From the NCBI RefSeq assembly GCF_036906915.1, contig NZ_JBAKHX010000030.1:23058-87057 (forward strand): a stretch of 64,000 nt of DNA. The letters are read 5' to 3'. The notes under the pieces were generated by a model. That model saw only the letters and a list, made by a program, of their open reading frames with translations, did not search any database and was not told where the DNA came from. The translations under genes were made by a program, and so were the position numbers. Shown piece after piece: positions 57,385 through 64,000 of the stretch. Positions within the stretch are counted from its first letter, which is position 1. Every line of letters begins with the position of its first letter. The DNA comes from Phytohabitans sp036906915. Its GTDB lineage: Bacteria; Actinomycetota; Actinomycetes; Mycobacteriales; Micromonosporaceae.

Positions 57385-58473
57385 CTAGAAGGACTTAGCG
57401 GGCAAAACGCACGTTGGGCTGCGTAACTGCGTCACAACGCCCGGTTCCTCTGGTACGCCCGAATCACCGTTAAGGCGGAACGCGACCACGCTGTGTGACC
57501 GTTCGTTCGCTACGTACAGGTGCTCGCCGATGATCGCGAAGTGCCGCGGCCACTGCCCACCCGTGGGCACCTCGGTCACGTACGCGGGCGCCGGTCCATC
57601 GAGAGCGATCACCGAGATCGTGTCCGCGCCGCGGATGGCGACATAGACATACCGCCCGCCGGGGCTCACGGCGATCTCGGACGGCTGGGCGTCCGGGTGC
57701 TCGCTCGCGGTCACCCTGGCGCGCTCGTGCAGCACCCCGTTCGCCCCGTCCATCTCGTACGCGGTCACCGAGGCGTCCAACTCGCCCACCAGGTACGCGC
57801 GCCGGCCGTCAGGATGCCGGGCAAGGTGGCGCGGTCCGGCGCCCGCATGCGTGCGCACCCGGGGCGCGAGCGGCACCAGCCGTCCGGTGGCGTGCTCCAG
57901 CGCGTACCGGTACACCGCGTCGGTGCCCAGGTCGACCACGAGGATCGCGCCGCCGCCCGGGTTCGGCGAGACCATGTGCGCGTGCGCCCGCTCCTGGCGC
58001 TTCGGGTCGGGACCGGCGCCGTCGTGCACCAGCAGGTCGGTGCGCTCACCCAGCGCGCCCGCGCCATCCAGCCGGTGTACCGCGACACTGCCGCTCGTGT
58101 AGTTGGCGCTGACCAGGTGCCGTCCGTCGGGCGTGACGGCGAGGTGGCACGGGTGCGCGCCACCGCTCTGCCCCGTGCCGAGTGGGCTGAGACTCGCACC
58201 GTCGACTGCCCACGCGCTGACCGCGCCCTCGACGAGCTCGTTGACCGCGTACACGACGGGCAGGGTCGGGTGCCAGGTGAGGAAGGAGGGGGACGGCGTC
58301 TTGGCCGCCACACCGAGCGGCGCGAGGGCACCGGTGCCGGGATCTCGCCGCACAGCGGTGATGCCAGCGCCTTCTCCCCCGGTTTCCGGCGTATAACACC
58401 CGATGAAGAGAATCTCACCCTCGGCGGTCACAAATAGATCAAACCAGAGCGCGGGCACCCTTCCTAGAGCCAA
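57385..58473 (-). CDS. Lactonase-type seven-bladed beta-propeller protein (6-phosphogluconolactonase family)
   Basis: A 362-residue protein of the YbhE/Pgl beta-propeller family, which hydrolyses 6-phosphogluconolactone or related lactones. Characteristic blades: FIGCYTPETGGEGAGITAVRRDPGTGAL, SPSFLTWHPTLPVVYAVNE, HPCHLAVTPDGRHLVSANYTSGSVAVHRLD, GAGPRHLARHPDGRRAYLVGELDASVTAYEMD and WPRHFAIIGEHLYVANERSHSVVAFRLN. The TTG start is uncertain. A GTG 14 codons later fits the family better. It is divergent from the GntR gene and shares its palindromic operator, so it may be co-regulated with lactate use. Confidence 0.88.
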   Translation of the reverse strand: MALGRVPALWFDLFVTAEGEILFIGCYTPETGGEGAGITAVRRDPGTGALAPLGVAAKTPSPSFLTWHPTLPVVYAVNELVEGAVSAWAVDGASLSPLGTGQSGGAHPCHLAVTPDGRHLVSANYTSGSVAVHRLDGAGALGERTDLLVHDGAGPDPKRQERAHAHMVSPNPGGGAILVVDLGTDAVYRYALEHATGRLVPLAPRVRTHAGAGPRHLARHPDGRRAYLVGELDASVTAYEMDGANGVLHERARVTASEHPDAQPSEIAVSPGGRYVYVAIRGADTISVIALDGPAPAYVTEVPTGGQWPRHFAIIGEHLYVANERSHSVVAFRLNGDSGVPEEPGVVTQLRSPTCVLPAKSF

Positions 58474-58477
58474 GACA

Positions 58478-58489
58478 ATCCTATAGGAT
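58478..58489. promoter_or_regulatory. GntR-type operator between lactonase and lut operon
   Basis: Perfect 12-bp palindrome ATCCTATAGGAT, 8 nt before the GntR gene start and overlapping the presumed start region of the divergent lactonase gene. The TATAGGAT half-site fits FCD-subfamily GntR regulators. Confidence 0.6.
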
Positions 58490-58497
58490 CTTTGATC

Positions 58498-59148
58498 ATG
58501 TCACCCATCCGGCCCGCCCGGCGTCTCACGCTCACCGAGGACGTGTACACCTCGGTGCAAGCGCTGATCATGGACCATGTGGTGGCCCCTGGGGAACGCA
58601 TCAACATCGATGCCCTCGCCCGCCAGCTCGAAGTGTCACCGACCCCGGTACGCGAGGCGCTCGCCCGTCTGGAGGCCGACGGGCTGGTCCGCAAGCGCCC
58701 GCTGGCCGGATACACCGCCGCTCCCCTGCTCACCCGCGCCGGGTTCGAAGAGCTCGTCGAGATGCGCCTCATCCTCGAACCGGCCGCCGCCCAGCGCGCC
58801 GCGACCGGAGGCATCGACGCCGACGCGCTGCGCGCCGAGGCCGACCTGCCTGACCGGGACGCCGGCATCGCCGCCTTCACCGCGCAGGACGCCCGCTTCC
58901 ACCACCTGCTCGCCGAGTCGGCCGGCAACCAGATGCTCCACGAGGCGATCGTGCGGCTCCGGTCGCACCTGCACCTGTTCCGGCTGCACTTCCCGCCCGC
59001 CCACTACGGCGTCAGCGCCCGCGAGCACCACGTCGTCGTCGACGCGATCGCCGCCCGCGACCCCGACGCCGCCGGCGCCGCCATGCGCGAGCACATCTCG
59101 GCCGCCCGCGAGCGCCACCTCCCCTACTTCGCGGCGAGGCCAGCATGA
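58498..59148 (+). CDS. GntR-family regulator (FCD subfamily) of the lut operon
   Basis: A 216-residue regulator: a winged HTH (about 10-75: VYTSVQALIMDHVVAPGERINIDALARQLEVSPTPVREALARLEADGLVRKRPLAGYTAAPL) and an FCD ligand domain (about 80-210) with EMRLILEPAAAQRAA, DARFHHLLAESAGNQML and HHVVVDAIAARDPDAAGAAMREHI, whose Asp/His residues bind a metal and the ligand. It is first in the lutABC unit, overlaps lutA by 4 nt, and likely senses L-lactate. Confidence 0.9.
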   Translation: MSPIRPARRLTLTEDVYTSVQALIMDHVVAPGERINIDALARQLEVSPTPVREALARLEADGLVRKRPLAGYTAAPLLTRAGFEELVEMRLILEPAAAQRAATGGIDADALRAEADLPDRDAGIAAFTAQDARFHHLLAESAGNQMLHEAIVRLRSHLHLFRLHFPPAHYGVSAREHHVVVDAIAARDPDAAGAAMREHISAARERHLPYFAARPA

Positions 59149-59843
59149 AGATCGCGCTGTTCGTGACCTGCGTGAACGACCTGGTGTTTCCCGACACCGG
59201 CAAGGCCGTCGTGCGCATCCTGGAGCGGCTCGGGCACACCGTCGAGTTCCCCGTCGGGCAGAGCTGTTGCGGCCAGATGCACGCCAACAGCGGATACCGG
59301 GCCGAGGCGCTGCCGCTCGTCCGCAACTTCGCTCAAACCTTCGAGCCGTACGACGCGGTGGTCGCCCCGTCGGGCTCGTGCGTGGCGATGGTCCGGGACT
59401 CGTATCCGCGACTCGTGCCCGAGTCGGCCCCGGTGGCCAGCCGCACCTACGAACTGTCCGAACTGCTGGTCGACGTGCTCGGGGTGACCGACGTCGGCGC
59501 CACCTTCCCGCATCGGGTGACCTACCACCCGACCTGTCACGGCCTGCGCATGCTGCGCCTCGGCGACCGGCCGCGCACGCTGCTGCGGGCGGTGCGCGGG
59601 CTGGACCTGGTCGAGCTGCCCGGTGCCGAGGAGTGCTGCGGGTTCGGAGGCACGTTCGCGATGAAGAACGCCGGCGTCTCCGCGGCGATGCTCGCCGACA
59701 AGTGCGGCGCCGTCGTCGACACCGGGGCCGAGTACGTCGCCGCCGTCGACAACTCCTGCCTGGCCCACATCGGCGGCGGCCTCTCCCGCCGCGCCGCTGG
59801 AACCAAACCCATCCACTACGCGGAAATCCTGGCGGCGGAATGA
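59145..59843 (+). CDS. lutA: Lactate utilization protein A, Fe-S oxidoreductase
   Basis: A 232-residue subunit of the LutABC L-lactate oxidising complex. It contains two CCG domains: QSCCGQMHANSGY (about 38-50) with HPTCHG downstream, and EECCGFGGTFAMKNAG (about 164-179). These bind a special Fe-S cluster. The gene overlaps the regulator and lutB by 4 nt each. Confidence 0.95.
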   Translation: MKIALFVTCVNDLVFPDTGKAVVRILERLGHTVEFPVGQSCCGQMHANSGYRAEALPLVRNFAQTFEPYDAVVAPSGSCVAMVRDSYPRLVPESAPVASRTYELSELLVDVLGVTDVGATFPHRVTYHPTCHGLRMLRLGDRPRTLLRAVRGLDLVELPGAEECCGFGGTFAMKNAGVSAAMLADKCGAVVDTGAEYVAAVDNSCLAHIGGGLSRRAAGTKPIHYAEILAAE

Positions 59844-61246
59844 GCGGCACCGGAAACATCGTGGCGCGGCGGCCGTTCCCGGCCGCCGCCAAGGAGAAGC
59901 TGGCCGACGCCCAGCTGCGCGCCAACCTGCGCCGGGCCACCCACACCATCCGCGACAAGCGGCTGCGGGTGGTCGGCGAGGTGCCCGACTGGGAGGCACT
60001 GCGGGTGGCCGGCGCGGCCATCAAGGACGATGTGCTGTCGCGGCTGCCGGAACTGCTGGAGCAGTTCGAAGCGGCGGCCACCGCGGCCGGCGCCGTCGTG
60101 CACTGGGCCCGCGACGCCGACGAGGCCGCCGCGCTGGTGACCGATCTGGTACGCGCCACCGGCGCCACCGAGGTCGTCAAGGTCAAGTCGATGGCCACCC
60201 AGGAGATCGGGCTCAACGAAGAGCTCGCAGCCGCTGGCATCGCCGCCGTCGAGACCGACCTCGCCGAGCTGATCGTGCAGCTCGCCGACGACACGCCCTC
60301 GCACATCCTGGTACCGGCCATCCACTACAACCGCTCGCAGATCCGCGACATCTTCGCCCGCAACGGGTTGACCGCGCTCACCGACGACCCGCCCGCCCTC
60401 GCCGAGGCGGCCCGGCGGCACCTGCGCGCCAAGTTCCTCGCCGCGAAGGTCGCGATCTCCGGTGCCAACTTCGCGGTCGCGGATTCGGGCACGCTGGTCG
60501 TGGTCGAGTCCGAGGGCAACGGCCGGATGTGCCTCACGCTGCCGGAGACGCTCATCTCCGTGGTGGGCATCGAAAAGCTGGTGCCGACGTTCCGCGACCT
60601 GGAGGTCTTCCTCCAGCTCCTGCCCCGCTCGTCCACCGGCGAGCGGATGAACCCGTACACGTCAATGTGGACAGGCGTGACGCCCGGCGACGGGCCGCGG
60701 ACGGTGCATGTCGTGCTCGTCGACAACGGGCGCACCGACACGCTCGCCGACGAGGTGGGCCGGCAGGCGCTGCGGTGCATCCGGTGCTCCGCCTGCCTCA
60801 ACGTGTGCCCCGTGTACGAGCGGGTGGGCGGTCACGCCTACGGCTCGGTGTATCCGGGACCGATCGGCGCGATCCTCTCCCCGCAGATGAGCGGCGAGGG
60901 CGCCAACCACACCCTGCCGTACGCCTCGACACTGTGCGGGGCCTGCTACGACGCCTGCCCGGTGCGGATCAACATCCCCGAGGTGCTGGTGCACCTGCGG
61001 CAGACCGGACCGCACCCGGCAGCCGAACGCACCGCGATGCGCGCGCTGTCCTGGACCATGCGAAGCCGCCGCCGGTACGCCGCCGCCCTGCGCGCCGCCC
61101 GTCGAGGCGCGGCGCCCCTGCGCTGGGCGGCCGGCACCAGCGTCCGCCGGCTCCCGTGGCCCATGTCGGCCTGGACGGCCGCCCGCGACGCCCCCCTCCC
61201 TCCAAAGCAAACCTTCCGCGAATGGTGGGCCCATGAACGCCGTTAG
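59840..61246 (+). CDS. lutB: Lactate utilization protein B, Fe-S protein
   Basis: A 468-residue subunit of LutABC. The N-terminal LUD domain (about 60-300) has VKVKSMATQEIGLNEELAAAGI, ETDLAELIVQLADDTPSHILVPAIHYNR and ISGANFAVADSGTLVVVESEGNGRM. It is followed by two 4Fe-4S sites, CIRCSACLNVCPVY and CGACYDACPVRINIPE, and a C-terminal helical region. The ATG overlaps the lutA stop. It is followed by an unusual 212-bp repeat-rich gap before lutC. Confidence 0.95.
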   Translation: MSGTGNIVARRPFPAAAKEKLADAQLRANLRRATHTIRDKRLRVVGEVPDWEALRVAGAAIKDDVLSRLPELLEQFEAAATAAGAVVHWARDADEAAALVTDLVRATGATEVVKVKSMATQEIGLNEELAAAGIAAVETDLAELIVQLADDTPSHILVPAIHYNRSQIRDIFARNGLTALTDDPPALAEAARRHLRAKFLAAKVAISGANFAVADSGTLVVVESEGNGRMCLTLPETLISVVGIEKLVPTFRDLEVFLQLLPRSSTGERMNPYTSMWTGVTPGDGPRTVHVVLVDNGRTDTLADEVGRQALRCIRCSACLNVCPVYERVGGHAYGSVYPGPIGAILSPQMSGEGANHTLPYASTLCGACYDACPVRINIPEVLVHLRQTGPHPAAERTAMRALSWTMRSRRRYAAALRAARRGAAPLRWAAGTSVRRLPWPMSAWTAARDAPLPPKQTFREWWAHERR

Positions 61247-61283
61247 CGCGGCCCCTGCCCTCCGCACCGCCCATGCGTTCCGT

Positions 61284-61402
61284 GCTGCTTTGCTCTGCTT
61301 CCGCGGAGGAAACACCTGGGGTCCGCTGTCCGGACAGCCGGTGTTTCTTTCGGGGAAGCAGAGCAAGACAGTGTTTCCTCCAGGGAAGCAGAGCAAAGCA
61401 GC
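61284..61402. repeat. Nested inverted/direct repeats between lutB and lutC
   Basis: A 32-bp arm at 61284-61315 matches the complement of 61371-61402 at 30 of 32 positions. The two mismatches are adjacent in the middle. A further direct copy of the right arm lies at 61341-61366 (23 of 26 match). The centre holds a 14-bp palindrome, GCTGTCCGGACAGC (61325-61338). The core motif contains GAAGCAGAGCAA. This structure is not coding. Confidence 0.9.
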
Positions 61403-61458
61403 GTGCGAGGACTACTGTCCACCCGGCTCCGCCGGCACCGCTCACGAAGGGTCGAGGG

Positions 61459-62073
61459 ATGAGCGCGCGTGAGGAGGTCCTGCGGCGGGTGCGGGCTGCT
61501 CGCCCGGCGGAACAGGTCGTGGTGCCGCGGGACTATGAGGTGACGCGCGACCCGGACGACCTGGTGGAGATGCTGGTCGACCGGCTCGTGGACTACAAGG
61601 CGACGGTGCGGCGCTGCTCGGGCGAGGGCCTGGGCGACGCACTCGCCGAGGTGCTGGCCGGCACCGAGCGGATCGTCGCCCCCTCCGGGGTGCCGCGGGA
61701 CTGGCTGTCCGCGTACCAGGGTGTGGTGATGCGGGATGAGCCGCAGCCTCTCGCGGTGGCTGACTTGGACGCGCCGGGGCTCGCGGTCGTGACCGGATGC
61801 GCGGTGGCGGTCGCCGAGACCGGCACGCTGATCCTCGACGCCGGGCCCGACCAGGGCCGGCGGGCGCTGACCCTGGTCCCCGACCACCACGTGTGCGTCG
61901 TCCACAGCGGACAGATCGTGGCCGGCGTGCCGCACGCGCTGCGGCGGCTGGCCGACCCGACGCGGCCGCTCACGCTGGTGTCAGGGCCGTCCGCCACCAG
62001 CGACATCGAGCTGAACCGCGTCGAGGGCGTGCATGGGCCGCGCCGGCTCGACGTGGTCATAGTGGACCACTGA
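61459..62073 (+). CDS. lutC: Lactate utilization protein C
   Basis: A 204-residue LUD-domain subunit of LutABC: DYKATVRRCSGEGLGDALAEVLAGTERIVAPSGVP, LAVVTGCAVAVAETGTLILDAGPDQGRRALTLVPDHHVCVVHSGQIVAGVPHAL and SGPSATSDIELNRVEGVHGPRRLDVVIVD. The ATG is supported by CGAAGGG 7 nt upstream. Unlike lutA and lutB, it is separated from the rest by 212 bp containing inverted repeats. Its last 17 bp overlap the convergent regulator gene. Confidence 0.95.
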   Translation: MSAREEVLRRVRAARPAEQVVVPRDYEVTRDPDDLVEMLVDRLVDYKATVRRCSGEGLGDALAEVLAGTERIVAPSGVPRDWLSAYQGVVMRDEPQPLAVADLDAPGLAVVTGCAVAVAETGTLILDAGPDQGRRALTLVPDHHVCVVHSGQIVAGVPHALRRLADPTRPLTLVSGPSATSDIELNRVEGVHGPRRLDVVIVDH

Positions 62074-63112
62074 GCCCCGGCTCGTCCCCGCAGATCTTTT
62101 GCAGCAGCGCGACGAGTGGCCGCAGGTAGCGGGGGCGCGGGTTCGCGGTGGTGACGTGCACGTCGAGCCGGAACGGCGCGCCCTGGTGGTGCAGCGGCAC
62201 CCAACGGGAGTGCTCGACGCCCGCGCCGCCAAAGCGCATGCCGGGCTTGTAGACCAGCGCGACGTCTGACGGGGCGAGCACGAGCGGCGTCGGCAGGCCG
62301 CGCTCGTGCAGCAGCGATACGCATTCGATGACGCTGCCGATTTCGTACGTCTCACTCGCCACCCGGCGATGCTCGCCCGGATCGTCGACTCCGTAGGTGG
62401 CGATGGCGTTTTCGAGAAGTATTCGGGCGCCGGAATCCTTCGGCGGCAGATGCGACATGCGCGGCCAGCGAACGAACTCGTCGAGCGACATCGCGTCGCC
62501 CGGAAAGTCGGCCGGCACGAAAACTTCGAGCCGCGCGTCGTAGAGGACGTCGGACTGGAGCTCGTCGCGGAACTCCTCCGGCGGCGCGGGACCGATGGCG
62601 AGATGATACGCGCCCGTGGTGAGTGGCCACAGCGCCTGGTCGAAAAACGACTCGTTGCCCCGGTCGCTCTGTTGTAGTTCCAGGATGTGGATTTTCTCCT
62701 CGCCGATCGGTTCCTGTTCGAGTGTGTCGACGTAAAGCCTTTTCACGATCGTGGCGTGGTGGGGAAGGCACACCAGCGTGGGCACGTGCGACTCGGCGAA
62801 ATACCGGCGCTCGTCCAGGTAGATGCCGCGCACGCGTTCGCAGAAACGGAGAAATCGCAGACCACGCGGGGTCAGCCTGACCTTCCCGCGCGGTCCGACG
62901 CCTTCTTCCAACGCCGGCCGGTGCAACCATTTGTTGATCTTATTGAGGATGACGCGGACGCCTTCCACCGTGATGTGTTCGTCGTACCGATCCGCGAGCA
63001 GCCGTACCGCCTTCTGCCGTGTGCCCGTTTCCGCTACCGCCATGAAGACGACACAGTCCCACTCGTCCGGCGCGCGATCCCTGACCTGTCCCACAGCGGC
63101 AAGATACAACAA
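62057..63112 (-). CDS. Atypical LysR-like transcriptional regulator
   Basis: A 351-residue protein. The N-terminal winged-HTH (about 15-95: EWDCVVFMAVAETGTRQKAVRLLADRYDEHITVEGVRVILNKINKWLHRPALEEGVGPRGKVRLTPRGLRFL) has the LysR layout but with an extended recognition region. The C-terminal part is a periplasmic-binding-like effector domain (FFDQALWPLTTGAYHLAIGPAPPEEFRDEL and LVLAPSDVALVYKPGMRFGG). The TTG start is weak, and a GTG six codons in is equally possible. It is divergent from the membrane protein gene across a 136-bp AT-rich region and may regulate it. Confidence 0.7.
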   Translation of the reverse strand: MLYLAAVGQVRDRAPDEWDCVVFMAVAETGTRQKAVRLLADRYDEHITVEGVRVILNKINKWLHRPALEEGVGPRGKVRLTPRGLRFLRFCERVRGIYLDERRYFAESHVPTLVCLPHHATIVKRLYVDTLEQEPIGEEKIHILELQQSDRGNESFFDQALWPLTTGAYHLAIGPAPPEEFRDELQSDVLYDARLEVFVPADFPGDAMSLDEFVRWPRMSHLPPKDSGARILLENAIATYGVDDPGEHRRVASETYEIGSVIECVSLLHERGLPTPLVLAPSDVALVYKPGMRFGGAGVEHSRWVPLHHQGAPFRLDVHVTTANPRPRYLRPLVALLQKICGDEPGLSGPL

Positions 63113-63248
63113 CTAATTCTTCTGATCTTGGTTGAAGTCATATTGGTTGCCGTTTCCAAAACGCCATGCCGGACGCCGGTGGCCGGTAGAAGAAGAGGTA
63201 TCAACGTCCGCTGCGAGCACGCCGATCTCGGTGAATCTGGAGACCGAC

Positions 63249-63941
63249 ATGCTGTGCACATGGTTCAAGCTCACCCGTCCGAGCTGGCACTCCGTCATCT
63301 TCTACGTAGGCGCGGCGAACCTGCTGCGCACGGTGCTTTTGCGAATCCATCCGGAAACCGACCCGCACCCACACACCCACTACGGCGCGTACGCATTGTG
63401 CGCCGGCTTCGCTCTGGCGATCGGGCAGCTCGTCGAACGGGCCCGCAGCCGGCTCACCTCACGCGTGTGCAGCGCGCTGCTGGGCCTGTCGGCGATGCTG
63501 CTCGCCGTGTCGTACGGCCAGACCCCCGCCCTGCCCCTGCTCGTAGCGACCGCCGTGATCCTCGCCGCGACCGGCGCCGGCGAGGCAGCGTTCCGGATGC
63601 TCGGCTCCCGGCGCCCCAGCTGGCACTCCGTCATCTTCTTCATCGGCGCCGCCAGCGTGACCCGCACCTTGCTGGCGGCGCACCATCCGGCGGCCAGCCT
63701 ACTCACGCAGTTCGCGGCGTACGGGCTGTGCGTGGGGTTCGCGCTGCTGGTGGCCGCACTGATGCGGCGGGCGGGCGACCTGACGGCGCGGGTGAACAGT
63801 GGCGGGCTGGGGCTGACGGGGCTGCTGCTGGCGGTGTTCCACGGCGAGCTCCCGCCGCACGCCCCGATCGCCGCGACGGCTCTGATCGTCGGCGTCACCT
63901 TCGCCGGCGAACTCGCCTACCGGGCCCGCACCCTCCGCTAG
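63249..63941 (+). CDS. Internally duplicated integral membrane protein, hypothetical
   Basis: A 230-residue protein with about six helices and no known family. The two halves are repeats: RPSWHSVIFYVGAANLLRTVLL (about 9-30) and RPSWHSVIFFIGAASVTRTLLA (about 124-145). Each is followed by a Pro/His segment, AYALCAGFALAIGQLVERA or AYGLCVGFALLVAALMRRA, a small-residue helix and a final helix. ATG with GGAG 7 nt upstream is used. The 59 bp to the window end hold no visible feature. Confidence 0.75.
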   Translation: MLCTWFKLTRPSWHSVIFYVGAANLLRTVLLRIHPETDPHPHTHYGAYALCAGFALAIGQLVERARSRLTSRVCSALLGLSAMLLAVSYGQTPALPLLVATAVILAATGAGEAAFRMLGSRRPSWHSVIFFIGAASVTRTLLAAHHPAASLLTQFAAYGLCVGFALLVAALMRRAGDLTARVNSGGLGLTGLLLAVFHGELPPHAPIAATALIVGVTFAGELAYRARTLR

Positions 63942-64000
63942 GAGACCGCTGAATAATGGCGGCGTGCCGGTCCACCGGTTTTGATCGGGTTTGGTCGATA

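Noticed and set aside
61247..61458. Inverted repeats between lutB and lutC considered as an insertion sequence remnant
   Set aside because: No transposase fragment and no flanking target duplication is visible. Kept only as a repeat structure.

Overview
The window is high-GC DNA with GTG and TTG starts, 4-nt ATGA/GTGA stop-start overlaps and actinobacterial families (DUF397, XRE-DUF5753, DUF6158, DUF3817, DUF6232, DUF5753 regulators, SigF-like sigma factor, c-di-AMP riboswitch before an NlpC/P60 gene). It reads as a chromosomal segment of a filamentous actinomycete, most likely Micromonosporaceae. This placement is inferred from gene content only. No tRNA, rRNA, CRISPR array or insertion sequence was seen.

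Layout. 0.2-9.6 kb: DAHP synthase, a small stress membrane protein, a class A PBP with a PASTA domain, several small actinobacterial hypotheticals and a WhiJ-like cluster (two DUF397 proteins and two tandem XRE-DUF5753 regulators). 9.9-16.6 kb: a minus-strand LIV-type ABC uptake operon (ATPase, ATPase, acyl-CoA ligase, permease, permease, binding protein). 16.8-17.9 kb: a c-di-AMP riboswitch and its NlpC/P60 hydrolase. 18.1-23.8 kb: an RpoD-family sigma factor, MurNAc-6-P etherase with its MurR/RpiR regulator and operator, an SDR, a dTMP-kinase-like protein and a SigF-type sigma factor. 23.8-26.6 kb: a nucleotidyltransferase / small protein / phosphoesterase operon, a GPGG small membrane protein and an MHYT protein, followed by an exact 105-bp tandem duplication. 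26.8-34.1 kb: a secreted M23 peptidase and an alpha-glucoside operon (binding protein, two permeases, LacI regulator, GH13 glucosidase) with two LacI operators.

34.1-48.3 kb is the most unusual region. An MFS exporter is head-to-head with a roughly 2,980-residue polymorphic toxin. The toxin has a WXG-like helical start, a membrane segment, a long low-complexity linker, a toxin domain, a papain-like deamidase domain, a PD-(D/E)xK-like nuclease domain and a nucleotidyltransferase-like C-terminus. A 75-residue immunity-like gene with its own strong ribosome binding site lies inside this reading frame in the +1 frame, directly after the internal toxin domain. Codon usage switches frame there and back, so the ORF appears to carry a complete nested toxin-immunity cassette. 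Convergent to it is a minus-strand operon of a YwqJ-type deaminase, a SUKH-3 protein and two unknowns, one of them a possible immunity protein for the C-terminal tip.

48.3-64 kb: xylose catabolism (xylB, xylA) with a divergent ROK regulator and operator, a MarR regulator, an atypical SpoIIE-type phosphatase, a polyprenyl glycosylphosphotransferase, a VWA/solute-binding lipoprotein-like protein, a beta-propeller lactonase, and a GntR-controlled lutABC lactate oxidation operon. The lutB-lutC gap carries a nested set of inverted and direct repeats. The window ends with an atypical LysR-like regulator and an internally duplicated membrane protein.
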